Source: Panicum virgatum (Eukaryota; Streptophyta; Magnoliopsida; Poales; Poaceae). From it: a stretch of DNA of 64,000 nt. Under the pieces are notes generated by a model, which saw only the letters and a program-made list of their open reading frames with translations, was not told the DNA's origin and searched no databases. Of the stretch, positions 33,001-44,769 are shown one piece after another; position 1 is the first letter of the stretch, and the number at the start of each line of letters is the position of its first letter. The position numbers and the translations under genes are program-made. The stretch covers positions 29,385,339-29,449,338 of the forward strand of contig NC_053149.1 in assembly GCF_016808335.1 (NCBI RefSeq), in the 5' to 3' direction.

Positions 33001-34653
33001 GAAGATGGCTAGAGTTGGTCAAGGACTATGATCTGGAGATTCACTATCATCCGGGCAAGGCCAATGTTGTAGCAGATGCTCTGAGCAGAAGAAGTTATGT
33101 CAACATGGCCGTGGCTTTCCAGATGCCTCCAGAGTTATGCGAGGAGTTCGAGCAGTTGAGTCTGGGCTTCTTGCATCATACCTCCAGTGCAGCATTTGAG
33201 GCAGTACCGACTCTAGAGTCATAGATCAGGCAGCATCAGAAAGATGATGAGAAGCTGCAAGAGATTCGTGAGTTGCTCAAGAAGGGCAAGGCTCCTCATT
33301 TCAGAGAGGACGATCAGGGTACTTTGTTGTACAAGAACCGGATCTGCGTGCCTGATGTGCATGATCTCCGGAAGTTGATTCTGAGTGAGGCCCATGATAC
33401 AGCATACTCTATTCATCCGGGCAGCACGAAGATGTACTATGATCTGAAGGAACGTTTCTGGTGGTATGGGATGAAGCGTTCAGTGGCAGAGTACGTGGCT
33501 ATTTGTGACACCTGTCAGCGTGTCAAGGCTGAGCATCAGAGGCCAGCAGGTCTGTTACAGCCTTTGAAGATTCCAGAGTGGAAATGGGAGGAAATCACTA
33601 TGGACTTCATTGTTGGATTGCCTCGTACTCAGAAAGGGTACAACTCTATATGGGTAGTAGTGGATCGATTGACGAAGGTTGCTCACTTCATTCCAGTGAA
33701 CACTACTTACTCCGGTGCTAGACTTGCAGAGTTGTACATCTCTCGGATTGTCTGCTTGCATGGTGTGCCGAAGAAGATCATATCTGACAGAGGGTCTCAG
33801 TTCACTTCTCGTTTCTGGGAGCAGCTCCATGATTCGTTGGATACGAAGCTGCGTTTCAGTACGGCTTATCATCCTCAGACAGATGGGCCGACAGAGAGAA
33901 CCAACCAAGTGTTGGAGGATATGCTGAGAGCTTGTGCTATTCAGTACGGTACTAGTTGGGATAAGTGCCTGTCTTATGCTGAGTTTTCATATAACAACAG
34001 CTATCAGGCCAGTTTGAAGAAGTCTCCCTTCGAGGCATTGTATGGCAGAAAGTGCAGGACTCCTCTCTATTGGGATCAGATTGGTGAAAAAGCAGCTCTT
34101 TGGCCCTGAGATCATAGATGATGCAGAACAGATGGTTCAGGCTGTGTGAGAAAATCTGAGGATTGCACAGAGCAGACAGAAGAGCTATGCTGATGGCAAG
34201 CGGAGAGACCTGACTTTCAGTGTTGGTGATTATGTGTACTTGAAGGTGTCTCCGATGAGAGGAATCCGCAGATTTAATGTCAAAGGGAAGTTAGCACCTC
34301 GTTATGTGGGGCCATTCAAGGTGCTAGAGCGGAAAGGCGAAGTTGCTTATCGCCTGGAGTTACCTCTCAGCCTCTCAGGAGTTCATGATGTCTTCCATAT
34401 ATCTCAGCTGAAGAGGTGTCTGCGAGTACCCGAGGAGCAGGCACCCCTGGATGGAGTCGATGTCCAGGAGGATCTGACTTATACTGAGCATCCGGTGAAG
34501 ATTCTGGAGACATCAGAGAGGGTTACTCGGAACAAGCGCATCAAGATGTGCAGAGTTCAGTGGAGTCATCACAGTGAAGCTGAGGCTACATGGGAGCGAG
34601 AAGATGAGTTGAAGAAGACATATCCAGATCTCTTTGCTAGCCAGCCCAGCTAA
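30093..34653 (+). pseudogene. Gag-Pol of element A, broken
   Basis: Same domain order as element B's polyprotein: gag exon 1 30093-30605, intron 30606-30716 (111 bases), then gag-PR-RT-RH-IN and chromodomain to 34653. Breaks: stop TAG at 33222-33224 between RNase H and integrase; a one-base insertion in an A-run near 34087; stop TGA at 34147-34149. Substitutions at otherwise conserved sites include an Ile in place of Asn in the RT segment YREL(N)AVT and Pro for Gln in the integrase DG(Q)TERTN motif. The protease region (about 31370-31700) is far more diverged from element B than the RT region is. The knuckle [14 protein letters not shown] and protease DTGATHSF are retained. Not able to encode a full polyprotein as it stands. 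Confidence 0.85.
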
Positions 34654-34688
34654 ATCTCGGGACGAGATTTCTTTAAGGGGGTAGGGTA
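34652..34688 (+). promoter_or_regulatory. Hairpin plus polypurine tract, element A
   Basis: Stem AAATCTC/GAGATTT (34652-34658 and 34664-34670), then AAGGGGGTAGGG (34675-34686), then the 3' LTR at 34689. Identical in layout to element B. Confidence 0.75.
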
Positions 34689-37600
34689 TGTAACACCCTA
34701 ATTTTAAATTTCAGTATTTATTAATAAATTAATTGGCTTTAGTTAAATTTTCTAAGGTTTATTGTGTTTAGTTGGCATTTAATCTAATTTTTGTTCCTTA
34801 ATTAATTAAAATTTATCATAGGTTTAAATTTTTGTTGCATTCATGCTGGTGCATAATTTTATTTGAGTGTGGTTTGAATTCAAATTCAAATTTGAATTCA
34901 AACTTTGTTTGAATTAGATTTAGAAAGGAGAAGAGTAGGAAAAAGAAAACCCAAACCCTTAACCCAGCCCAAACCCAAACCCACAACCAAAACCCAACCC
35001 AACAGCAACCCAGGCCCGGCCCAAGTCTCCCTCTCCCTTCCCGCGGGCCCACTTCGGCCCAGCTCGCCTCCCGCTCGGCCGGCTCTGCACGGCCCACACC
35101 GCGGCTTGCCTCTCCCCGCGTCCCATGGCCCAGTCCCGCTCGCGCAACAGCCCGCTCAGCCCGCGTCGCCCCACGCCGCTGACAGCACGACCCCACGGGT
35201 CAGCTCCTTCCTCTCCGGCGCGACGGCCGCGCGGAACAGACTCGCCGTGATCCCCGCGCTGCGCCCACGTCCCTAGCACGCACCCCAAGGTTCGCCGCCC
35301 TATAAAAGGAATCCTCACCCCTGCGCCCCTCCCATCCACCCGCAGCCGATCCAAACCGTAGCGCCGCCTTCCCCCCCCTCGCTCCACACCGCTCCGCCGC
35401 GCAAGTCCTCTGCGCCGTCACGGACCGGCCATACCGCGCCCTTCCAGCCCTCGCCTACCACCGCAATAGTCCCGCCGCGCGCCCAGGATCCTCTCCAGAC
35501 CCTTCTCCTCCGACTTCGGCCTGTGCAGCGCCGAGATTGCTCCAGACATCGCCGCCGTGGGTGAGTCGGCCTCCACTCGATTCCTCGCCGCCGTGGCTCG
35601 CCTAATCCCGCTAACACCTCTGCCTGCTTCATAGTGACGCCCCGCATCGGCCCGTGCCACCCAGAAGCTCGGATCTCCCCGCCACAGCGACTTCCCCCGA
35701 GCGCCGCCGCGACTCGCCGCCGGCCCGCGACGCCAAGCATCCTGCGCCACGCTTTTCCCCGATTCGAACCTCGGTGAGCATCACAACAACCCACCCGTTC
35801 CTTTGCGCTAGTCGTTCTGGCCCTTAGCACGCTTTTGAGGTCCGCACAGCGCACTCCGGCGAGACCTCGCCGCACCGAGCCGCCACCACCCTTGACCTCC
35901 CCGCTCTAGGCCTCTCAGAACCCCAACAACCCCATAGGAAGTTTACGCGTGCCGCTAGCTACCTCCCCGGCCAAACCATGACCCAAACCAAGCCCCAGGG
36001 CGCCGCCTAGACCTTCTCCGGCGAGACCCCGATGAGCGCCGCCGCGGGATTCGTCGCCGTCGGCAACCCACGCCCCGCCGTCGCCCCCTTTCAATCTGGT
36101 CCATCCGATCCACAATCAACGGATCAGATTAGATCCTGCATACCTCTTCGTTTTGGCGCACCCGATCGCGATCCAACGGCCCAGGGCCGTTGACCACGCT
36201 AGATACCGGTCAGCGGTGGTAGTTTTTCTAAAGACACCCCCATGTTTCCTGTTATCAACCCGCAGTCCACTCCTTTTGAAAAATAATTACGGTTTGGCCC
36301 TGATTTATTCATTTAAGCCCCTGAGTTTTCCCAAATTAGCACCCGCAGTCCAGGCCTTGTGTTTTTGCACGTCAGCCCTTAGATTTAATGTTTATTTACG
36401 TTTTAGCCCTCGGTTTTAGCAGAAAAGCCCCTGAAACTTCAGTTTTCTTACAAATAAGCCCCTAGAACTTGTTTTTGGCCTAGATAATGCGTTTTAGCTC
36501 CGTTTTTAGCGTCCTTTTTATCCACGCGATCGTTGTAACGCGTAGAACAGTATTAGAGTAGTTTAGTGTGCTGTTTTTATGTATTGTTGTACTGTTTCTT
36601 AGTTTTTGTTAGTGTTTGCTTGTATGCTTATTATTGTGCATTGTTTTGGCCATGTGTTCGTGAGTAGACGCTGATCCATCTGAGGAGCCCCAGTACCAGT
36701 ACCAGGAGCAGCCGTCTTCGGAGCAGTTTGAGCAGCAGCCAGAGCAGTACGAGGAAGGCAAGTATAACATGAACAACCTATCATCTTTAAATACAATTTC
36801 ATACTGCATTTTAATACTGTATGCCTTTAAGGATTTCCTAGCCACTTTATATCCTTTATATATACCTTTGGGTTGCATTTTGGTTAGTTGTGCTAGGTTG
36901 CTGCGCTACAACATACTCTGGTCCTTTTTAATTAAATTGATTAATGGTTTACTTGAATTTAATTCTGAGAGTGGCACTCTGTGTGGCTTGAGTGGCTCAC
37001 TTCTCGTTAAAATTGGTTTTGTTAGAAACATGGTTAAGGGGGCCAGCACGGTGCTTAGTGCTTGGTTGGCCACTCTCCATAAGGACCGGTTCATAGAGCG
37101 ACAACCTGGGACAACAGCGCTACCACAAGACTGGAATGGGACGGTCTTGGCTTACTAATTAGGCCATTTTGGTTCGGGAGTAACTTACCGACGGGGCATG
37201 GGGGGTGGTGAGCTTCAATGGTGGCCAGGCTACGAGGCTGGTCTGTGTGTCTTGTACCCCCTCGAGGTGGTTACCATCGTTGCGGAGCCTGATTCCTTAG
37301 CGGTTACACCTTACCAACGTGTCCTTTGTAACGGCCTCGTAGTGAGTCGCTAGTCATCTCACCTAAGGAAGTGTGATGAACAACTGGCGTAGCTCACGAC
37401 TTGTGGGTAAAGATGTGCAACCTCTGCAGAGTGTAAAACTGGTATACTAGCCGTGCTCACGGTTATGAGCGGCCCAGATCCTCCTTTTGATTAGTGAAGT
37501 TATCTCCTTCCGACGAGGGAGGTGCTTCTCGGGGTTTACCTTGGTGGCTTGGTTTTGGTTTGGTTTCTCAGTAGTTACATGTTTAAACTTGACTAATTAC

Positions 37601-38090
37601 TATGTAACCGGGTTAATGGTAATTCATCAACTCGTAGTAAATAGGTTTAATAAAATTTTGCCAACACTTAAAAGCTAATGCAATTGAGTCAGCCAGCCTA
37701 GAGCCTCATAGTTTGTGTTATACTTGTTGAGTACAAGTTGTGTACTCACTCTTGCCTCTTCTCTACTTTTTCCTCTTGGCTACGCTACTGCTGCTCAGTT
37801 CCTGCCGACGCGAGGGAGTTCGTCCAGCGCTACCAGGACTACGAGGACTTCTAGGTGTTCGTCTCCCAGTTGACGTCCCTGTGGCGCCCTGCTTCAGCTT
37901 CGGAGAGCTTTTTCGTATTTTGTACTTCGCTTCCGCTGTATCAGACATTTTGTCATTATTGTAATAAATAACATTCGTATTCGTGATATGTGCTATGATA
38001 TACTGTTCATTCTGTTGCATATACGTGTGACTTGATCCTGGCACGTATATGATTGCTCGGTTTATGTTCTTTTATAAACCGGGTGTTACA
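34689..38090 (+). mobile_element. Element A 3' LTR (uninterrupted)
   Basis: 3402 bp, TGTAACACCC...GGGTGTTACA, followed by target duplication GTTCG. It is the reference copy for the A family: AT palindrome 34876-34899, TATA 35301-35307, T-rich intron end, acidic exon 36668-36757, conserved intron block about 37020-37490, terminal exon 37799-37854. Confidence 0.9.
36668..37854 (+). CDS. LTR-encoded two-exon acidic ORF, element A 3' LTR
   Basis: Exon 36668-36757 (90 bases) lies between GTGAGTAG and the GC donor GAAG|GCAAGT. The intron 36758-37798 (1041 bases) ends with a long pyrimidine tract and CTCAG. The terminal exon 37799-37854 (56 bases) ends TAG. Joined in phase, the frame gives 48 residues rich in Glu, Gln and Tyr, ending VQRYQDYEDF. 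The splice restores a frame that is conserved at its C-terminus in B, C and D. Upstream, the leader exon ending at about 35772 is open in the right phase for 45 codons but starts with TGA, so the initiator is unknown. No known domain is recognised. Confidence 0.55.
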
Positions 38091-38095
38091 GTTCG

Positions 38096-38409
38096 GTGTT
38101 GTGTTAGGGTTTATGGACTAATGCGAAGAAGAAGTCGTGCCTATGGGTCTATTCACGCCTCCTTTATATAGGTTAGGATTCGTGGGGTACAAGTAGGATA
38201 TGCTCAGGTTGTTTACAAGGAAGAAGGTTGGTTAAGATCCCTACATATCCGTGCATCTGGAGCCTTTCATCCTGATCTACTAAAGATCCATCCAGCATAC
38301 AGCCGAGTCCCTGTAAGCCGAGTAGTCGTAGCCGAGTCACCGAGCAGGGTAGTCACTTGGATACGGGGACCCCACTCGGCAGGGAGGTATATAGATCTAC
38401 CTCTGTCAA
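38096..38409 (-). mobile_element. Element E 3' LTR, part 2 (start of the LTR on the minus strand)
   Basis: On the minus strand the LTR starts TGACAGAGGTAGATC at 38409, right after the polypurine-like CTCGGGGGCT, and has a TATA box (TATATAAA, 38163-38170). It continues at 12893-12736 across element A. A 155-bp piece of the same LTR start occurs in the opposite orientation at 61033-61187. Confidence 0.75.
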
Positions 38410-39761
38410 GCCCCCGAGCGCTGGTGGGCCGAGTTGAACCCTGGGGTCCTGGTCGAGGTCTTTCAGTGCTCTTTGTTGATTTCCATAGTTGTTGTAGATC
38501 TCGAATGGGTTGTGCCCCCGGGCACACCCGTTGGGTGTAGCCCCCGAGCCTCGGAAGGTTTTGGAGAAGCATTTTGAGGATCAAAGAACTAATCTTTATC
38601 CTTTTGTAGTCTGATGACCCGAGTACCTGGGCACTCAGTAAATTATCAACATACGCGACTCGATTATGGAACCAACCGAATCTCAAATTTTTCCAACGAG
38701 CATTTTCATCATGCCAGTTCCCAGAAGATACTGGCCCTCAGTTACCCAGAGGCATATCAAACCACTACAGCATCCTGGCTTTGAAGCCCTGGCTGGATCA
38801 CAAAGATACGCCGTGTGGTTCGTGGCGCCCAGCCCCCGAGCAAGGTCACTAGCGGAGTCACGGAGACGCACCAAGTAGTCATGGCGTCCGGGCCCTAGAG
38901 CTCTTGCTGGTTCACTGAGACACGCCGGGTGGTTTGTGGCACCCAGCCCCCGGCAGGGTCACTGGCGGAGTCACGGAGACGCGCCGAGTAGTCACGGCGT
39001 TCGGGCCCCGGAGCCCTGGCTGGGTCACTGAGACATGCCGGGTCGTTTGTGGTGCCCAGCCCCCGACCAGGGTCACTAGCGGAGTCACGGAGATGCGCCG
39101 AGTAGTCACGGCGTCCGGGCCCTGGAACACTGGCTGGGTCACTGAGACACACCGGGTCGTTCGTGGCACCCAGCCCCCGAGCAGGGTCACTGGCGGAGTC
39201 ACGGAGACGTGCCGAGTAGTCACGGCGTCCGGGCCCTAGACCCCTGCTGGGTCACTGAGACACGCCGGGTCATTCGTGGCACCCAGCCCCCGAGCAGGGT
39301 CACTGGCGGAGTCACGGTGACGCACCGAGTAGTCACGGCGTTCGGGCCCTGAAGCCGTGGCTGGGTCACTGAGACACGCCGAGTCGTTTCCTTATGAACA
39401 TTCGGAGCACATTCCCGATTTAATAAAAAATTGAACCATTATATTCTGCGTAGATTTGACGCATTTGACTGGGGAGAGGTGCTGTCAGAGGCAACGGTAA
39501 AAAGAAAGTTACCATTCCTCACGTGCCTTCCGCCACACGATCTCTGACCAAATCGGATCTGGCCGTTAATTTTGGATCTGCCTGTTGTAAGGCCTCAGGT
39601 ATTTAAACGTGGGGGATGGCTCGGAGTGCCCACCCTGTTCCCGAGCACTCTAGGGCCTTCCGCCGCCCTGCTGACTCGTCTCGCTTCCAGAGCTCTTGGC
39701 TTTCTTTGTTCTCGCATCCTGCGCCATCTCCTTCACTCGTCCGAGCCTCGCCACCATCGCC
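38410..39761 (-). mobile_element. Element E 3' internal region with tandem repeats
   Basis: Between the LTR and the antisense ORF. No coding frame is convincing. It contains the 114-bp tandem array (about 38790-39390). Near 39600 is a plus-strand TATTTAAA, about 160 bases before the antisense ORF's ATG, which could be its promoter. Confidence 0.55.
38790..39390. repeat. Tandem array of about five 114-bp units, each an internal dimer
   Basis: The anchor GGAGTCACGG recurs at 38854, 38967, 39081, 39195 and (as GGAGTCACGGTG) 39308: spacing 113-114. Each unit contains two related halves of about 57 bp, GTCACGGAGACGCGCCGAGTAG... and GTCACTGAGACACGCCGGGTCG.... The array lies between element E's antisense ORF and its 3' LTR. 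Confidence 0.85.
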
Positions 39762-40406
39762 ATGGCCGCCTCACCTAATGCTTCCTCCTCGTCAGCCTCG
39801 GGGAACACCGGGGAGGTCCCGTTGCCGTCATCATTGTGGCAGTGGTGCACGCTATAGGAGGCGGACATCCAGGATATGGTGGAGCGAGGCGTCCTCCCAG
39901 AGAAGTAGATCTCCGGGTGGAAGTGCTGCTTCGGGGAGGAGTTCCCGACGGAGGACACGACCGAGACGGTCGTATTCCGGTCCTTCTAAGAGGAAGGCTT
40001 CGTGCTGCCCATGGGGACCTTCTTCCGTGGGCTCCTTCACTTCTACGGGCTGGAGGTAACACATCTCAAGCCCAACTCCATTTCTCAAATCACGATCTTC
40101 ATCCACCTCTTCAAGGGGTATTTGGGGATCGCCCCCCACTTCAACCTAAGGCCGGCTACGTACCGCCTCAAGGGGTACCCATCAAATGTTCAGCGGAACG
40201 TGGTGGGCGGGGCCGCCTTCTCTCTGCGCCAGGGGAGCGTCTACCCTGACTTCGAGCTCCGCGACACCAAGAAGGGCTGGGTGCATGACTGGTTCATGGT
40301 GTCGAACCCGGCGCCCAGTCTCCCAGCGCGCACTGGCCACGCGCCGAAATACAAGGCGTGCTGGGAGGAGCCGCCGACCACTGAGAAGATGGTGCAGGTG
40401 GAGCGC

Positions 40407-43400
40407 TGTAACACCCTAACTTAAATTCCAGCTTTTTATAATAAATTTAATTGGTTTTATTTAATTTTCTAAGGATTTAATTTGCTTAGCCTTGCATTTC
40501 TAATTTGTTTCTGCTTCATAAAGTAATTAAAAATTTATTTTAAGTTCAACATGTTTGTGCATTCATGCTGGAGCATTTTCTTTTGTTTGTTTGAGTGCTT
40601 GAGTGAATTCAAATTCAAATTTGAATTCAAATAGTTTGGTTTGAATTAGAAATAAAAATAGAAAAGAGGGAAGGAAATAGGAAACCCAATCTAGCCCAGC
40701 AGCCCAAGAACCAAATCAGCTCAACCCAAAACCAAACCTGTGAACCAGCCCAGACCGGCCCAACCCGCGATCTCCCTCCTGGGCCCAGCTCCCTTCCTCT
40801 CCAGCTGGCCCGACCCCGCGCAGCGTGGCAGCCTAGCTCGCGCAGCCCTCTCCCCGCAGCAGCCCGTGTCGCCCCGCGCGCGCTTCCCTCCCGCTGACAA
40901 CCGGCCCCGCGCGTCAGCCGCACCGTTCCCCGCAGCACTCCCGCGCGCTCGCCCTCCTCTGCCTAACCCGCCGGCCCCGCTTGCCAGCCAGCACAACCGC
41001 GCGCCCCTCCTTTCTTCCACACGGCCCGGCCTGCCCTCTCCTCCCGGGCCAGTTTTCCCCGCGCACAGCAGCCCAGACCGCCTCCCCGCACGGCCCACAC
41101 CCGCGGCCCAGCTGACTCCTCGCACCGGCCTGCGCTCTTCCGCTCCCTCCGCCCGCACCGCGCGCGCCCCGCCACTGACTCGCCGGCCCCACCTGGCAGT
41201 CCCGTCTTCCTCACCGTGACGCCCGCTGGCACTCCCATCCACGCAGCTCAGTCCCGCTCTCCCCTCTGCCCCTGGACCATCCGTCCTCCACAGGTCCACC
41301 CACCAGCTACACCCGCGCCCTCTCCTTCTAGACGCGTCGCCCCCAGAGCCAACTGCTTTTCAAGGCCGTTGCGCGTTCCCCTTTCCCCGCACGGATCACG
41401 GCCGCGATCACCGGAGCAGTCCCCAGCGCGCACGCACGCCAAAATCCCCGGCCCTGCCCCTTTTAACCACTTGCGCCGCACCCCAGGAACCCTAACGCCA
41501 CACCATAGCCGCCACCACAGCCCCCAGCGTCCACGCCCCGTGTTGCCGCCGGAGCAGAGCCTCTGCGCCGCCGTGGAGCCGCCGCTCCGCCACACCGGAG
41601 CCCCGACCAAGTCACACAGCAGCATCGCCTTGTCGCCTGGAAACTCTCCAAGGCATCATCCCTCCACCCCGGCCCTGCGCGCGCCGAAATTTTCTCCGGA
41701 CCCCGCCGTCGAAAATGAGCTCGAATTGGGGAAATTTCTCGCCGCCGGCGTACACCGGGCTTCCCTGACCCCCGAAACACCTCCACAGGACTTTTGCGAA
41801 CCTCCTTCGTGGATCAGCAGGCCCGGCGCAGTCCTCCCTCACCCTCCTCCGCGAGCTCCGCCACGACCCGCCGCCCGGACCTCGCCGACGTCCACCTTGC
41901 GCGGCAGCTCTGACCACCACAAGCCTTCGGTAAGTTCCACCGCGACCCCTTGATCCCTCTGCGCCAGTTCCCATAGCCGTAGCACACCTTAGCCGCCTGG
42001 GCTCGCGCACGCCGGCGACCACAACCCGCAGAACCACCGCCGCCCGCGCGTGCGCAGCTCCGAGCACCCCCGTGCCCCGCTAAAGCCCTGGGTAGATTAA
42101 GCGTATCACGAAGTCCGCCCCAGCCCCAAATCCAGGACGAATTGACCCTTGGGGCACTGGATTGGCCAACCCCGGCGACCCTCCGCCGCGGGAGATGGTC
42201 TCCGGCGAGTCCCGCCGCCGCCCCACGCGCCCAAACTCCCAGGACCCTCCGATTCGAGCCCAGCAGTCACGATTAGAGCGTGGGCCACTCTGATCTGATC
42301 CGTCAGATCCAGATCCAATGGCCGAGGATCGCGCGTACTGGTTCGATGTGGTGTTTTTGTTAAAGAGCCCCCGGCTTTTCCCTGTTTTAACCCGCCATCC
42401 TTCTTAGTTCAAAGCTAATTGCAGTTTAGTCCAAACTTTAACACCCAGCCCCCTAAGCTCTTTAGAATTTGAACCCGCCGTCCAGCCCTTGACTTTTTGC
42501 GCGTTAGCCCCTGAGACTATGGGTTAATTGCATTTTAGTCCTCAGTTTTTGTAGAAAACCCCCTGGAACTCCAGTTTTCTTACAAATAGGTCCCTGAATC
42601 TTGTTTTTGGCCTAGATTTTGCGTTTTAGCTCCGTTTTAGGCGTTCTTTATGTCCACGCGATCGTTGTCACGCGTAGAATAGTTTTAGCTTAGTTTTTCT
42701 TGCTATTTTTATGTATTGATGTACTGTTTCTTAGTTTTTGTTAGTGTTTGCTTGTATGCTTATTGTTGTGCATTGTTTTGGCCATGTGTTCGTGAGTAGA
42801 CGCTGATCCACCGGAGAAGCATCAGTACCAGTACCAGGAGCCATCTTCTGAGCAGTTTGAGCAGCAGGAGCAGTACGAGGAAGGCAAGTATAACATGAAC
42901 AACCCATCACTTTTAAATACATTTACATACTGCATTTAATTCTGTATGCCTATAAGGACCTTCCTAGCCACTTTATGTCCTTTATATATACCTTTGTGTT
43001 GCATTTTTGGTTAGTTGTGCTAGGTTGCTGCGCTATAGCACATTCTGGTCCTTTTTAATTAAATTGACTAATGGTTTACTTGAACTTAATTCTGAGAGTG
43101 GCCCTCAGTGCTTCGTGCTTGGGTGGCTCACGTCTCGTTAAAATATGGTTTTTGTTAGAAACATGGTTTAGGGGGCCAGCACGGTGCTTACTGCTGGGTT
43201 GGCCACTCTCCATAAGGACCGATTCATAGAGCGACAACCTGGGACAACAGCGCTACCACAAGGCTAGAATGGGATAGACTTGGAGTAATAATTAGGTCTT
43301 TTTGGTTTGGAGTAACTTACCTGCGGGGCAGGGGCGGTAAGCTTCTATGGCCCTCGTGCTGAGTGGCCTCGTCTGTGCTTGGTCTGCATACCTGTGTTTT

Positions 43401-44250
43401 GACACCCACTAGACCTGCTCCATAGTCGCCGATCCACCCTCGCGGTTACTCCTTCCCAACGAGATTCTTTGTAAAGGCCTCGTAGTGAGATGCTAGTTAT
43501 CTCACCTAAGGAAGTGTGATGAACAACTGGCGTAGCTCACGACTTGTGGGTAAAGATGTGCAGCCTCTGCAGAGTGTAAAACTGGTATACTAGCCGTGCT
43601 CACGGTTATGAGCGGCCCAGATCCTCCTTTTGATTAGTGGGGTTAGCCCCTTCCGACGAGGGGGTGCCTCTCGGGGTTACCTTGGTGGCTCGGTTTTGGT
43701 TTGGTTCTCAGTAGTAACATGTTTAATTTTGATTAATTACTATGAAACTGGGTTTATGGTAATTCATCAACTCGTAGTAAATAACTTTAATAAAATATTG
43801 CCAACACTTAAAAGCTAATGCAGCCAGTCAGCCAACCTTAGAGCCTCATAGTTTGTGTTATACTTGTTGAGTACAAGTTGTGTACTCACTCTTGCCTCTT
43901 CTCTACTTTTTCCTCTTGGATACTCTACTGCTGCTCAGTTCCTGCCGACACGAGGGAGTTCGCTCAGCGCTACCAGGACTACGAGGACTTCTAGGCGTTT
44001 GTCTCCCAGTCGACGTCCCTGTGGCGCCCTGCTTAGCTTCGGAGAGTTTTTATCGTATTTGTACTTCGCTTCCGCTGTATCAGACATTTTTGTCATTAAT
44101 GTAATAAATAACATTCGTATTTCGATTTATTATGTCTTATTCGTGATATGTGCTGTGATATACTGTTCATTCTGTTGTATATACGTGTGACTTGATCCTG
44201 GCACGTATATGATTGCTCGGTTTATGTTCTTTTATAAACCGGGTGTATCA
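40407..44250 (+). mobile_element. Element C 5' LTR
   Basis: 3844 bp, TGTAACACCC...GGGTGTATCA. Contains AT palindrome 40605-40628, GC-rich leader, acidic exon 42800-42883 (84 bases) and terminal exon 43939-43994. Longer than A and B by extra GC-rich leader sequence. Confidence 0.85.
42800..43994 (+). CDS. LTR-encoded two-exon acidic ORF, element C 5' LTR
   Basis: Exon 42800-42883 (two codons shorter than in A), GC-AG intron 42884-43938, exon 43939-43994 with stop TAG. Phases are unchanged and the C-terminus is again YQDYEDF. The candidate upstream exon (ending near 41931) has an in-frame TGA five codons before the splice, so N-terminal coding is doubtful. Confidence 0.5.
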
Positions 44251-44253
44251 GAG

Positions 44254-44267
44254 TGGTATCAGAGCCA
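44254..44267 (+). other. Primer-binding site, element C
   Basis: TGGTATCAGAGCCA, initiator methionine tRNA type, three bases after the LTR. Confidence 0.85.
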
Positions 44268-44769
44268 TATCGACTGTAGGACGAAGCCTAGATAGAACTG
44301 GTCGAGTTTTAAGACTTCTTCACTCCAAGCCTTGTCTGCTGAAACTATTTTACTATTATACCCCTTGACTTCTATGACTTTTTACCCATCTTGCCTTGAT
44401 TTCTCTCTCTAAAGAATAGTTTTCGTAGACTTTGGCCTGAATCAGTCACCTGACCACCATGAGTAAGCTAGATGACCCCTTTATAATAATACGGTAGTAC
44501 GTTCTGCGACGCGTTGTGTTTGTCAGGTCGGATGTTAAACTCAGCTAAGTTGTGAAAATTGTCTGCTTGTTATTATGCAAATGTTTGATTTGGATCTTTG
44601 GTTGATTGCATAGCTTAGTAGTTTAAATTTGTTTAATGAAAATCAGTTTTAAGTTAAAGTTAACTAATTAATAAAACGAGTTAGATCGTTGGGGGTAAAA
44701 CAATCCACTCTGTTCTCTCTACCTTATCATGCCTTAGGTTTCTTCTGTCTTGCTCATCGAGAAGAAGGA

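Larger units (their letters stand above)
12894..38090 (+). mobile_element. Element A: Tekay/Del-like Gypsy retrotransposon containing nested element B
   Basis: The complex begins TGTAACACCC and ends GGGTGTTACA (perfect inverted ends). It is flanked by GTTCG at 12889-12893 and 38091-38095, so all 25.2 kb lies within one insertion. A's own parts are: 5' LTR 12894-15053 continued at 28269-29521; internal region 29522-34688; 3' LTR 34689-38090. Element B (15054-28263) sits inside the 5' LTR. Joined, A's 5' LTR is about 3413 bp against 3402 bp for the 3' LTR; most of the gap is a 12-base deletion near 35020. The two LTRs differ at more sites by eye than the two LTRs of B, consistent with A being older. 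Confidence 0.85.

Noticed and set aside
12894..38090. Two independent side-by-side insertions of Tekay-like elements
   Set aside because: Only one outer target duplication (GTTCG) fits both ends, and A's LTR is continuous across B with ATTTC repeated. Nesting explains all junctions better.
38790..39390. CRISPR-like array
   Set aside because: Units are directly tandem without unique spacers, and the context is a plant retroelement.
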